From: Hirsutella rhossiliensis
Lineage: Eukaryota; Ascomycota; Sordariomycetes; Hypocreales; Ophiocordycipitaceae
DNA length: 64,000 nt
Reading direction: 5' to 3'
NCBI RefSeq assembly: GCF_020360975.1
Contig: NW_025408667.1
Span: 7,688,001-7,752,000 of the forward strand
Within the stretch, counting starts at the first letter, position 1. Every line of letters starts with the position of its first letter. Below the pieces are notes generated by a model. It did no database searches, was not told the origin of the DNA, and saw only the letters and a list, made by a program, of their open reading frames with translations. Below, piece after piece: positions 32,654 through 45,800 of the stretch. Position numbers and translations under genes: made by a program.

Positions 32654-35600
32654 GGGGGGAGGATGAGGATGGATGGGTGTGGATGGGTGGAGTCGCGACG
32701 AGTGGAGTGATTTTGAGCGAGTTGCGAGAGGGAGGTGTGGGGCGCCGTGCGCGAGTACGTACCTGGTCAGGAAAGAAGTAAAAAACCAATGGCAGATAAA
32801 AGAAAGGGAAGAAATGAGAGGCGAGCTAATGCACAAGCTATTCTTGACGCGGGACCCAGAATAATGATACATAATCGCAGACGAGGAAAAGAGAGAGAAA
32901 AAAAAGAGAAACTTTGTCCCCTTTGGGCGTCTCCACCCAAGCCAACCAGGGCAGGGATCCGCGTCTCGAGTGTGTGAGAAGAGTGTGTGAGTGTGACGCC
33001 TGACGCTTGTCTTTTTGCCTTTTTTCAAACATCGTCTTGCAGTATTTCGAGGTTGTTTTCTTTTTTTGACATTTTTTTTACCATTCTATGGTTACGGAGC
33101 TTGCTTGTTGTTCCTTGCTTTTTGCCTTTGGTCATCATCGCTGGAGACGACGATGGATGATAGATGGGGGGGGGGCCGAGGAACAGAGGAGGAGCAGGAG
33201 CAGGAGCAGCAGGCAGGTGGGAGACAGGAGACTCACTCACTCACCCTCACCCTCAACTCACCCTCGCACGCACTCACACCCGCCGTGATGCCCGTCCACA
33301 AGAATAATAAACATGCGCACGCACGTTGTCTCTCTCTCCAACACGAGCAAGCGGGCGGATAAACAAGGGCGGCGAGGTTGGGAGGGTGGCTCGGCTCTCT
33401 CTGCGTCATCGGTCCACCAAACAAAACACACAGACGCTCGCCAGCACCCCCAAAACCTTGGCCGGGTTCGCATCCACGCGTTGCCCGAATTCCAGGCGCC
33501 CGTGATTCAGTTGCCGACCTGTGCGAGGTTCCGTCCCAGCCGGACGTCCACTCCATGTACCATTGTGTGAACAACGATGAGCAAAGTTTGACTCTGGCCG
33601 CATGCTTGGCTGGACAAGGCCAGCTTTTGCACCCAGATGTCTCGGCTCCATCGTCATTCCCTGAACCCCTCGTGACCCCTTTGAATCGCCGTTTCTTTTT
33701 TTACACACAATCATTCTTATCATGAGCGCAGGACGAAAAGGCCCGCGCCTAGCTTCGGTCCGGCCAGGCTCTCGACGGCCCGACGTCGCCCGCCCCGGGG
33801 CTGTGTGTCTTGTCTACTGTTGCGCCGTTGAGCGCTTCGACCGCCTAGTCCCGACTGCCTAGTCCCGCCCGTCCTTGGCCGTTTAATCCTGTCGAGATGT
33901 GCGTGTCTGCTGCACCCGGCTCGCCCCAGGCCTCGTGTCTGTCTCGTCTCGCTGGCTCTGGCATGCGAGCGAGTGCGAACCCAACAGGCTAAAAGAGGAG
34001 TAAAAGGAGATGGAGGATGACTGAGGATGGGAGAATAAACCTTGAATCTTAGCCTTGCGGGGGCCGTCGTGTGTTGGAATTCCCATGCCCCACGCCCGCC
34101 GGTGAGGGACGGGGGGGGGGGGGCCAAGAGGCGGACGGGAATGCTTCAGGTTGGCTATATTTGCTGGCCCGTCAACGTGGGTGGGCTTTTGGCATAGTTT
34201 GGTTTACAACCTTGGCATACAGTAGCAGTGAGTCGCCGCCGCATGTCCGTGGGTAGCAGCAGTCCGAGGCCGTTGGAGCCGTCGTCTGCATGGCATCGCG
34301 AGAAATGCAGCACGGCGTCTCGGGGTCCCCTGCTGGGGAACCTCGGTTGGTTGAGAAGCATTCGCTCGCTCATTTGCCGCACCCTGTCACTGTCTACTTG
34401 CTAATTGGCGGTGGATTGTGCTCGACCGCCGGCACTGTACGGCACACAGTACGGTGCACCGAAGGCGTTCCAGGGCGGCCTGCTGTGGTGAATGCATGGC
34501 CAGTGGTCGGTTTGTGCGCAAAGCTTGTCGGCAGCCGCCGTCAGGCCATTCACAGCCCGCAACCACTGTCGCATCTGCAGGATTGTGCACTGCATCCAAG
34601 CATCCACCGGGCAGCCGTACAGTGTGTATGCGGCTGCGGCCTCTCCCCCATCGGCAGTTGGTCCCGTCTTGACACTGTGTGTCTCCTCCGCACTCTGGCC
34701 GGGCGCCCGCACAATCATTAAGTTATGCATGCATGGCCGCGGCGCAGACAAGCAGCCAATCAGCGGCCGCGCCGGCAGGAGTTGTGCAAACGAGGCGCAA
34801 TCATGGATGGCCGCCACATTGGGGGCATCAAACATGCTCATGCGCGACTAATCATTCAGAAATGGTTGTCAGTTTGTCCCGAGATTGGGCAGGGGTGTGT
34901 TTGTGCTCGAGAGTCGAGAGGACCCTGAATCATCGCATCCCTTTCTTTTCTTTCTGCTGTCCCGAGTATCTGATGCGATTAGTACGCAGTCCTCTCTCCT
35001 TTGATCCGAATACATGTCTAGGGTAGTAGTAGTAATAGCAGCAGCATATTGGTGTTTGCTTTACTATGACTGCTCCTGGCAACAACAACAGCACAGCACA
35101 TACACGCATTCACTCATGTGCCGGTGCAGCATGAGGCGGCTTGGTGCTATGCATGGCATCCCCCCAAAGCGGCAACGTCGGGAGATGCGTCTGTGCAATA
35201 GCAAACGGCGTATAGAGTTCATGTGCAGAGAATGGGCAGGCGTAGCTTTCCATGCCGCAATCTCGCCTCTCCCACTACCAAAACGTGGTCAGTTTATTAG
35301 CTTCCCGTCCGCAGACGTGATTGGCCCGGCCGAGACATGTGTCCTTTGCTGCAAGCAGCCTCGTCGTCGAGGGGTTGCAGAGAGCGGCTTGCAGAGTGCG
35401 GCTTGCAGGGCTGTGCTGCCACGGCATGGCATTGGATTGGGCTGGAACCCTGGCCTGCCTGCAGTGCAGGGCCGCCGCTGCCGAACAAGTGAGGCTGTTG
35501 GGGAAAGCAGTCTCGCGCCGACAGGCTTTGCATGTCGTGTTGCCAATCTCCGCCCCCGTCTTGCCCCGGTTCATCATCATTTGCTACACGTGTTCCCTGC

Positions 35601-38600
35601 CTCCCGCCGTTGGTGGGCCGCCATAGTTTGCGGCCGCCATGCCGGATGCATTCCAGCATCGTTGCATCGGCAAATGCCTGTGTATTGGGAAACGGCACCA
35701 TCACAGGCGTCAAAAAATCAACGGGACCAAGATGTGGCGAGTCTGGCCACCAACGGACGATGCTGCCGACGGCACTGTGCGGCCTGGCTGCGTCGTGATC
35801 TGATCTCGGCGCTGTTTCGTCGTCTCCTGTCTCGGGGATTTTTTTTCTGGTGGGGGGGGGGCTTTTCGATACCTTGCCTTGTATCGGGTACTCGCCCCGG
35901 CACTCGAGCTGGCCTGGCGACTGCCGTCGACGGTACTTGCGGGTGCCTCGTGCCGGGATTGTTTTTGCGAGAAGGATTAGTGAGGCTGAAGAGGAGATGG
36001 CAGGGCGCTGTTGGTTGGTCCTGTCATGCCTTTGGTGGGCGAGATTTGTTTCTACTGTGCAGTACCAGCCAGTGACACGTCTGCGGCTCAAAATCTCCCT
36101 CAAGAGACCTAACTTGGGGGCACTCATGCAGCGAGTCTCTCGTAGCACGGAGCAGGTAATAGTCTGTAGTCTGAATCTCGTAGTCTCATCTGGTTTATGC
36201 CCCCCCTCCCCCAGCCGTTAGCGCGCCGGCGCCGTGTCATTCACGAGGTTCGTTTCCCAGGAAGGAAGGCGCTGCAGCCAATGCAGAATCAGCGGTCTGC
36301 CACCAATCAGGCAGGAGCAGATGGTCAAATGGTCAACGGGTCTAGCCAGTCCTCCTTTTCTCTCTCCAACGAGCCTCGTCGAGAGGCTTTTCCACCCTGC
36401 ACCAATCATCATCCATCGTCTTGGCGTCTACGGAGTACGTGCCGCCGGCGGTGGTGCCCTGCCTGGTTTCAATCTCCGGGGGTGCGCACGAATAGCATCG
36501 TGCCATTTCCCCCTGGTGGCTGATGGGGCGTTTAATCTATCCTCTGACATGCGGAGCCAGCAAACACTCCCTGCAAGCGCCAGACACCCCGGACTCGACG
36601 TCTGTGGTGCTGAATTGCGATCCGCGAGACCGTCGCTTTTCTGTGTTTCGTCGGCGCAAGCCACTGCTCCGTCCTGGCTTCAACGCCTTGTCCGACATAT
36701 ACACACGCGACGCTGCAATTTGCCAGCCGCATCTACAACTGCCTGTCATTCATTGTCTGCCGAGGATTTGTGGTCATGGCTGCTTTGCTGCTGTAGGCAG
36801 CATCGCTCCGGAGGCGCGAAACATGTGTCGCTTCGTCCCATCTCATTATACACACAGCATGTGCAGTACTGTAGGCACACGCGTCTTCAACACGCCAGAG
36901 TCTCGGGGAGCGTTGCCATTGAAACTCGATCAGCACACGTCTCGTTCCACCTCTCGAGGCGCCATGACGGGGTTGCGTGCCCTCCCACGTACGATACATG
37001 TACGAATAGCCAGCAACGCTCCGACGCAGTCTCGGCGAGAAGCAGCACTTTCGTCTCAATGCAGTGAGCAACCCTCCCCCTCGGCAGAGACGGCGCGCGG
37101 CATGCTCGTCGAACCACGCGCCGCCTCCGCTCCCGCCGCCCGTGTTTGATGGCCGTCGGGGAACGCCAAAGAGGGGGAAGCCAAAATAGAACCAAAAGGA
37201 CTGTCTGGGACGAAGACGCCCGTCGGCACGCAGCCGTCCGTCCCCTCCTCTTCCACCCCTCGGGCACAGGAATCGGGAACGAACCACAGGATGGGCGCCT
37301 ACTTGGTGCACACAGACGAATAGCAAACACTCTTGTTCGACTCGGCCCATTCTCGTACGAGCGGAGCTGCACCCGGACGAACAAGGCGGGTTGGGTTGGG
37401 GGAGAAAAAGAAAAAGGGGGCTGCGGTTTGCCGCCTCATCGGGCCAATCGAGGCTGGTCTTTGGCTTGCCGCTGCCGTCCTGCCTAACTCGGGACGATAG
37501 ACACATGCATGCGCAAAATACGGAGTACGCAGGGCAGACTCGGCATCACGGCGGATCTGTGCTGCGTCTCTGATGGCATGACGGCAAGCCTGGCACCACA
37601 TATCCAAGTGGTTCATTTGTCGACCAACGCACGACTTGCCTCGCTCGCCCCTTACATGCCATATGTGCAGCCAGCACAGTTCCGTTCAACACGAGACACG
37701 CGTCCATCGGCCGGAATCTGACGTGCATTGTTGCTCTCGTGCTCTCTCCACTCGCTTGTCCGTGTGGGGAGAACAATAGCCCGCTGCTAGCTCTCCAAGG
37801 CATCCACCTCCGCCATCCATCTGCCCCCCCCTTGGATGTGATGTCAGCATAGGCCAAGGCTGGGACAGCGAGACAGATGACACAGCCATGGTGTCAAGAA
37901 GAGCCAAAAAAAGCCCTCATCCTCGAAGGGGAGGCACGGATTCTACTCCTCTGCTTCTCCACCCACATTTTGGTCTGGCCAGAGCGAGTCAACGGCCAAG
38001 CCAAAAGGCGACGGAGCTTTCCTTCTCGTCCCCCTGTGGGCGTAGAGTCGTGAGCACGATACGGACGGACACAGACACATACACACGTGGCCTCGGCCAG
38101 CCACCGTCGGCTCTCATCCCCACAAACTGCAGTACGGACAGACTACGGCCCTAGTGGGCTCTCTGGCAGTCGAAACAGCGTCGAGAGAGTTTGTTTTCCT
38201 TCCCTCTCGGACGGGGAAAAAACACCGCCGCCCATCTGTTAGAGAAAATAGGAGGTGGGCGGAGGTGGTTTTTTTGTGCCCCCGCATGCCTCCCTACCTC
38301 TCCTCGTCTGCGTCGTGTGATGAGTCCTCAGTGTACAGACGTACTTTGCAAAGTCCGGACGCATATCGCGGTGGAAGATGGCGCCTGCATCTCGATCGAT
38401 CTGCGGGCGAAACCTGGCGAGACACACAGCCTTGCACCGACTGGCCCATTTACTGCACCTTTTCTTCCTTATTCCTTGGCGCTCCATGTGTGCCGAGTAA
38501 GTGGGATGACCAACGGCATAGGCGTGGCTGCGAGTGCTCTCTGCCTTGCTCGATAGTGTTTCGATGACAACGGGTCATGCATGGCTCCATCTACGAGACA

Positions 38601-40306
38601 CTGGGAGTCTTGTCTTGATTCTCACGCAGCCTGTACGCCCGTCTCTCGGTCCAGCCTCTTGTTTCTGCGGGTATCCAAAAATCATATACCTTTGAGTTTA
38701 CATCGTTCTTGCATTGCATGCATTGATCGCCATCTTGTTTTCATTCTGTTTTCTTCTCTTCTCTTCTGTGCCATTGAACCCCCCCGGCCCGCATCCTCGC
38801 TCCTTTCATGTTCACCAATAGCCTTCGTCGTTGGCGGAAAACTCCAAGCAGACATGGAGCAAAGCCGTAGCCGCACGCATACGCATGTGCTCGCCCACAT
38901 GGCGTGACCGGTCTATTGTCCTAGCCTGCCCCGGATCGATCCAGAGCTCTAATCTAGCCTGCCCAGCCTGGCGGTGCCGCACAAAGGGGGGTGCGCCACT
39001 CGCGGCGAGCGGCTTCGAGAACGGGCCGCCCTGCTGCCTATTCACGCATCCCATACGTGAGGCCATTGGACATGTATTGATTCTGTAGGCGTGCGTGCGC
39101 TGTTTCCATGGGAGGGGCGCCGGCGCCGTCTCGCCGGGACACGGGCGCCAAAACACCGCGAGGAGAAGAGTCCCGCAACCCCCCTTGTCGATCGAGCACG
39201 GTCCGGGCCCAATGAAAGCCACGGCGAGCGACGCTATTGACAATTCAACGGGGAAAGGCGGGGGCAGAGGGCATCATCGGTCTTGTCCGTGCTCCATTTT
39301 GGCAGCATCCTCCCCCGCCGTGTGTGCATGGACGGAGGGGGGCTGTGGGGGAGGCTTCGGCGGGCCCGAACAAACGCTTTGTTTTCCGATTCTGCGCCCT
39401 TTTGATGCTAATGCATGTATGGACAACGCCACGGCAAGCTGCCACGTGTGCTACAGTCGTCGTTATTGGCTTCTCGGCGTAGATATCTGAGAGCTCAGAC
39501 CTCGAAGGAAGGGGGAGAAGAGCCAGGGGGGAAACCTTGGTCTGGTGGCGTCATTTCCTCTGCCGTCGGACATTTTGGTTGGCTTCGCACGGACTTTGAA
39601 GATGGAAAAGCCACGAGCGGCGGCTTGTGCAGCTGTGCACCGCCGCGAAAGTGTCCGGCATGGACCGGCGCTGGATGAGGGACGACTCGGCAGCCGGCGC
39701 GCCGGAGCCGGGACCCACTCCGGGCCGCATCCCGACTCCCTTGACGCGCAACGCTGGCGTCACAGCCCAGTGGAAGAAAGTCTTTTTTTTTTTCAATTTT
39801 CTCTTGATTGTACGTTTTGGTGGTTGCTTTTCTACTCGTTAACTTAGCCTTGCCTTCGCTGCCGCCGCCAACTCTAAACCTTTGCGGCGGGCAGAGAGGC
39901 TGCTCTTCTATGGCGGCGTGGAAAGCTTCACGTCTTTTGGTTGCTTGGCCCGCCGGCGCATGTGACCTTGGCATCCATTTAACCTTTGTGGAGGGCAGGC
40001 AAAAGATGTAAATCCAGCGAGGCAAAGCCTTTCCGACCTTTTGCGTCTCTTTGGCTGTTTTGACTCTCGCGTTCCAGGCAGCAGCGTAGGACGATGGCGT
40101 GCGTAGCAGTTCAAGTGGCATCCGGTCCCTTGTGCAATATATGGTGGTGACACGAGAAGTATTCGGTTGCACTGAAGGGTAGGAATCTCTTCCCACGGCG
40201 CAAGGAAGCTATTTTCGCAGTGCAACCCTTTTGTCTGCAGGGGGCCGTTGCAGTCTCGATCCCTTGCTTGGATACCGAAAGCTCCACCGCAACTCAGACG
40301 ACGGCG

Positions 40307-40882
40307 ATGCTCTTGCGCATCGACAAGCTCCTCCCGGCCTTGGTGCTGGCTGTGGGCGCGGCGCGGGCAACACCGCGCGCCGAGGCCGAAGCAGAAGCAG
40401 CGGCGCACGCAATAGCCGAGGAAGCCGGCCGGAGCAACGACGCCATGGCCATGCCGCAGTTCTGGGCCAACAGCAGCAGCGGCAGCAGCAGTAGCGGCGG
40501 CAGGAACAGCAGCATCGGCAGCTACAACGAGACAAGCGTGGCGCCCATCATGGTGCCCATCAACTACACCATCACCGTCTTCAACTCGGACTGCCCGTGC
40601 CGGCGGACGCACCTGCGGTACTGCACGTGGTTCCGGCGGCAGCGGGTGCGCGACGGGCGGTGCTACCCGATCTCGCACTACGCGCAGTCGACGCGGGTGC
40701 TGGACCCGCTGGTGTCGGAGCGCAACCGGCTCGCGTGCCGCATCTACACGGGGCTCCACTGCGACGGCCTCGGCTTCGAGCTGACGTTTGTCGACAGCAC
40801 GCGCTGCAGGGAGCCCGCCCACTTTGCCAGCAAGCAGAACATTGGCTACCGCTCCTTTGTGTGCTACCACGTCGGGGCCTGA
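40307..40882 (+). CDS. Small secreted cysteine-rich glycoprotein (8 Cys), unknown family
   Basis: An intronless 191-aa frame starts at the ATG at 40307, which is directly followed by a signal peptide (MLLRIDKLLPALVLAVGAARA; cleavage probably after ARA). A short Glu/Ala-rich spacer and a Ser/Asn-rich linker come next, with sequons NSS (twice), NET and NYT. The C-terminal 85 residues carry all eight cysteines of the mature protein, spaced like a folded disulphide domain: SDCPC, RYC, GRC, ACRIYTGLHC, STRC and SFVC. No transmembrane segment or GPI-type tail. I do not recognise the domain. The signal peptide, small size, even number of Cys and isolation in a gene-poor tract fit an apoplastic effector-like or cell-wall protein, but this is inference. 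It might instead be a conserved housekeeping secretory protein. Confidence 0.8.
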   Translation: MLLRIDKLLPALVLAVGAARATPRAEAEAEAAAHAIAEEAGRSNDAMAMPQFWANSSSGSSSSGGRNSSIGSYNETSVAPIMVPINYTITVFNSDCPCRRTHLRYCTWFRRQRVRDGRCYPISHYAQSTRVLDPLVSERNRLACRIYTGLHCDGLGFELTFVDSTRCREPAHFASKQNIGYRSFVCYHVGA

Positions 40883-40950
40883 GTCCTGTGTGCTGTCTGT
40901 ACACACTCGCACGGCAGGGCGGGCGCACAGCCTCCCCCCTCTCCTACTAG

Positions 40951-40984
40951 GGCGAGGCGAGGCGAGGCGAGGCGAGGCGAGGCG
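40951..40984. repeat. GGCGA pentanucleotide repeat
   Basis: Six full copies of GGCGA plus a partial one, 70 bp after the stop codon of the secreted-protein gene, so likely in its 3' UTR. Confidence 0.9.
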
Positions 40985-43900
40985 GATGGCATCACCCTTC
41001 CTCCCCTTTCCGCCGGGCCGTTTCTCCTCTCCTATTGGGCACCCAACGCGAGGCTTCACTACGCAAACCGCTCTGCATATCTGGCGACACGGCGGCCCCT
41101 TCTCAGGGTCTGAGACATTCTGACGGGTCCTGGCTTGTGGCAATTGAAAAGGGGGAGAGGGGGGGCGTGTAAAGAGGGAGGCTGGAGACGGAGGGGCTGG
41201 GCTGGGGGCGGGGGGGCATCATCAGGCGTTCCTTTTCTTCTTCCCTTTCTCCTTCTTTCTTGTTCTTTCTTGTTGTTTCTGATAAGTAAACACGTTTTGA
41301 AGGGGGGAAAAGCAAAAATAGCCCAAGACATAAGGGTGTCCAAAAGTCTGGCCTTGTAAAGGGAGAAAGGGAGACCGGGGAGGGGTCTTGCTCTTCAGCT
41401 CCGAGCAGCACCCTGGCCGTGAAAGGGGGTCCCTCTTTTCCTTCCAGCATGTTCTCGCCCTGTCTCTTCGTCGTGTTTCTGGGCCGGGGGACTGGTGGGG
41501 GGTGCTTACATGAATTCTCCCGTGCTACGGATCCTCAGCTGTGCGATGTTCGTCGTCAACATGGCTCGGCTGTTGGTGCTTTCATCAGCGGTGGCAGGGC
41601 TGGGCAGCAGTCTGTGCAAGACACGAGACATGCGCCAGCAACAAATACACACTCGGCTCGCAAGCAAGCAAATCCACATGCCGGCTCTTGCTCCTCTCTC
41701 TTTGTTTTGATTACTGTTGTCTGTTTTCACCGTTTCTTGCAGTCGCTTTCGCAGGCACTGTGTTGCCCTCGAGCCCTTCTCGTGGCTGCAAGCCGTGCTT
41801 CAATAGTACGCGCCCGCCCATCGGGCCAGCCATTGGACCCTCAAAAGGCCCCAGAAAAGGCCACCGTGTCTCAGCCGTGGCAGCCTGGGAGCAGGATTCC
41901 AGAACGGAGCCGTGAAGCCCACATGGCTTCCCCATCTAGGGGTCCTGGCCCACACGCGCCGCGCAAGGGGGGGGGGGGGCCAAGTCGTTGGAGGCTGGAG
42001 AGAGGGTTCTGGATCGCTTCGTTGTGCTGGGTTTTTCTTTTGCGCCGGCACGAGGGGCCTCATATCTGAGATGCGGCACGTGGCTCCCTCACCGCAACGT
42101 GCCCTGCGATCCCTCGCTTTTCTTTTGCTCGCCCGCCCGGTGGGCGTGGGTTCTCTTTCCAGGCCCCGAACAATAGCGTGCTCTGGGGGTGAACACGAGG
42201 ATAAGGGCCCATCTAGAGCAGAGGTCCCTGCTCCCCATTGACAATGTGGGCGGGGCTTTGACAGTCCTGAGTCTAGCACGCCAGTCAGGGGGGGGGGGAG
42301 GCAGCAGGGGGCCCGATGACGCCCGCACGCCGTCATGTCGGTAGCATCGCCGGGGCCAAGCGCGGCGTCGACACGGCCCCCCGGGGAGGAGTAGGAGGAG
42401 GAGGAGGAGGAGGAAGCAGAACAAGGATGGCGACACGGACCGAGGAGGATCGACGCGGCGTCGTCATCCGCATCGTCGGGCTGGCTGGGCCGCGGATGAT
42501 CGCCGCGACGCCGTGTCAGGGAGAGAGGGCGCGAGAGGGTCGACGAGCGTCATTCATGCCGGGTCCCGCGACGAAACGCACAGAGAAGCAGAAGGAAAAA
42601 CCGCTGGCCCCATGCAGAAAAGCTCCGAGTCAGCGCCTCGCACACGCCCCCTTAAAGTCGCTCGGCCCTCATCCGGCCCTGTCCCGGCCCTGTTTCTCGC
42701 ACCCGTCCCGACATTGCTCCCAGCTATGCGGCCCGCGGCAGTTGCTCTCTGGTATGCTGCTGCGTGCGTGGCCCCCCCCCTTCGGTCAGTCTCGTCATGG
42801 CCCCGGGCTCCCGTCCCTCCCCGCGTCCGACCCCGTACCTCCGGCCCCTGCCCCGTCCGGCCCGGCGGCCGTCCACCGGTCAGCCGGAGAGTGACTTCCC
42901 CCCGCGCTGCCTGCGTCCATCGAGCATAGCCCCAGCCCAGCAAGAGTCCGTCCGTCCGTCCGTGACAGTGGCGGTGGGCCCATTCGACAAGCACCCGCCT
43001 CACCGTCCATCAATAGGGGGCTGGCAGCCCCCATGACATCAATGACAGAGCGCGGCCCCTGGCTGGCTGGCGAGGCTTTTTGCCCAGGCCGAGGCCAATG
43101 CCGCCGTCTCATTCGTGCTCCCACGGCCCAGCTCGCACTCGTGGTCCACGATACAGCAGCCTGCGAAACGGGGCCAGCGCATCCTGCCCCTGGGCCATCG
43201 GCCGATGGGCTGCAGAGAGGCCTTGGGAGTTTTCATCGGTCCAGCACCTGCGTGTCCAGAGTGTATTCGCATCCGTGACACTCCACGCACGCACTACATG
43301 TCCATTGGGATGGACCGAACGAACTGCGACCTGGACCACTGCGTCTTCATCGCCACGACGATCCGTGACCCGGCCTGCAGCATCACGCAGCGACGGATCT
43401 TCCCATCGGCCACGCCGAGCTGTTTTCTCCTGATGCATGCATGGCTCCCGATTTCCCCAGAAACGCCTCCTGCCAGTCCATCGAGTGCAACATTGGTCCC
43501 AGCCGTAGCCACGCATCGTCCCACCCGGAGTTTTTCACCTGCGTGGTGGCGGAGAGCGAGTGAGTGAGGGAAATACAACCAGATGATGACGGCCCCTTTC
43601 CCCTTGCGCTGCAAACTCTAATTTCTTCAACCATGGTCAGTTCTTTTATGCATGTAGAGTCAAACTGAAATCCCTCGATTGGGCACGTGTATGGCGATTC
43701 CCACGTCCGAGTCTTGCAAGTGGCAACCCTTGTGGTCGAGCGCGTAACCAGGAGCTTCTCCACGGCCGTTCCCGAGCGCCGGCCCAGTTGATCACCCTCT
43801 AGACTCGGTCTTTTAACTCGATATAGTTGGCTGGGTTGATGGCTACAGTGTGGCAGGGCAAAGTGCACGCAACACGGCGAGTCTGAGGAAAGTAGGGAGG

Positions 43901-45766
43901 CCGGCCCGGGCCCCTCATCGTCTAAGCCAACGACGTGCAATGGCAGTAGCAGTATGGCGAGTCCTCACGCAAAGAAAGGCTCGCCACGTAATATACCGAA
44001 TCGCCGAGTGACAGCCGAGGGCTTGTCGGGCCTGGATGGGCGACCCACTGTGAGCCTTGACGAGATGAGGAAGAAAAGAGCAGCTGGCTAACAGACACGG
44101 ACGTAGAGAGAGATACAGACCCCTTGCCAGCATGAAGGAGAGAGACAGCCTGCCGCGCGGGTATGCTTGGCTTCTTGTATAACGGCCGTGGAAACTACTC
44201 TCTGGCTTACACAGGTGATAATATGACCATCAACCGGGGGCAGGCGCCCTTGAACCTGCCTGGTGAGTTTCCCATGAATCCCAAGCTCATGGGTTTTGCT
44301 GACCATCCAGCTCTGACTCTCGCGATGCATGCCAAGCACACTTCGGACAAAAAAGGGAAAGGAAACGCTCTTGTTTCGAAAACATGGCACATCACACACG
44401 CTCCATCATGCTATACTCGCGGCAAGAGTGAAGACGAGCACACGACCTGCGTACATGGCAGGGAAGCCGGTTCTACGCGACATCGGAGGAAACACACGCC
44501 CAGTATCCGGGGGTCTCACATCAAGACCACGTCGGTGGGTAATATGCCGGCGCACAAACCCATCCTTCCCTGTTTCTTTCAGCCCTCTTTACACAACACT
44601 TGTTGACTCGCTTCTAAATGTTGGTCCCGAGGGGGCCGGGGGGCGTGATGGGGATGCGATGGCAGATCGGGCATTGAAACGCTGCGCCGGGCTGACGACG
44701 TGCGGGCAGGGGGGGTTTGTCCCCATGTCGAAGTGCCGTGGAGCCCATTGACCAGACAGAAAGGACGTCGAATGAAGATTCAAGCCCCCATCATGACTTG
44801 CGCGACGACGACTCAAGGCTTTCGCCTTCCCCCCCGATATGGAGCGGGAGGAGATTGAAACAGAAAGCCACTGGTATTCGACGCTCACCGTCTGATGGGG
44901 ATGGGTCTGGGCAATATGGCCAATGCCCCGGGCAGGCTGGAAAAGGCGGCATATCGCGCGATACCCCGAGGACGACCCCTATAGCATGAAGCATCCTCAT
45001 TCCCCAAGACACGCAAGTCGACTCATCCACCCACCGCAGCCAGCACGCGGCGGCCCCAAAACCACGCATAGCGCAGACGACGACGATGGTTTTCTGGAAA
45101 CGAACATGAGCATGAATCACCATCATCAGCTGGAAACCCCGCCAGCCCCAGCCCTCTCGCGTCCCCGCCATCATGCACGCAGCCCTCAAACGTGAAAGAG
45201 AATAGGAAGAAGGGTTCATTGTCCGCAGACGTAGCACTCCAAGCCTCATCTACCTCGCAATGCACCATCTGCCGCTCTCCACCCGTCGTTTCATCCTCCT
45301 CAGTCTGCCCTCCCCAGCGCCTTCGCATCATCCAGAGTCAAGGCAATAGATAGATCCCTGTTTTCCTGTTCATGCGCCGATAGGGCTGCGGCATTCGTTC
45401 CAGGCGCCCACTCTTTAGAGGATAAAAAAAGGAATATTCTTCCATTATTCTAGTCTTCTCCTCAATGCCCCATTGCCCAAACGTCCAGCTTGCCCCATCT
45501 ACATCCTCGCAGCGCGCTGAAACGCCAAGCGGGGGAGACCCTGCCAGCAAGCCGGGCAATTTCTTCATTCTGTGACTCACCGAAGTCTCGCTCGTCAGTC
45601 TCTGTCCGTCACAAGGGCCCAGGGACTACCGACTGACTCGCCGACGTGGTCTTTTTCTCGCATCCCACCACGCCTCCCGATGGCATCAGTGTTGAGGGCT
45701 TCTAGATGGGAAATCAAACAGGGCAAAAGAGGTCATCGTGTCATTTCCCAGTCTCCGAGAGGAGGA

Positions 45767-45800
45767 GAGGCAAATCTCGAGGCAAATCTCGAGGCAAATT
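45767..45800. repeat. 12-bp tandem repeat GAGGCAAATCTC
   Basis: Two perfect copies and a third copy diverging at its end. Confidence 0.85.

Larger units (their letters stand above)
31442..40306. other. Large gene-poor interval upstream of the kinase (8.9 kb)
   Basis: No gene recognised. The left 2 kb is purine-rich on the plus strand and holds the kinase promoter with a TATATATA, plus three GTACGTAC palindromes at 32093, 32476 and 32755. A GGCAGGGAT repeat is at 32605. The rest is noncoding by composition, with many CT- or G-rich runs (13 G at 34111-34123). A 353-codon plus-strand frame at 35014-36075 lacks protein-like character. The right end should hold the promoter of the secreted-protein gene. 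Confidence 0.4.

Noticed and set aside
31586..33028. Minus-strand open frame of 480 codons upstream of the kinase
   Set aside because: It is an almost pure Ser/Pro/His/Leu translation of a CT-rich leader strand. It overlaps the TATA element and repeats.
33455..33490. GGGTTCGCATCC, resembling a tRNA B box
   Set aside because: Flanking bases cannot form a T stem or acceptor stem, and no A box is present at the right distance. No tRNA was supported anywhere by eye.
35014..36075. Plus-strand open frame of 353 codons
   Set aside because: Amino-acid make-up is random (Cys, Arg, His and Trp scattered, no domain phrases), other frames are also open, and third positions lack the strong GC bias of true genes here.
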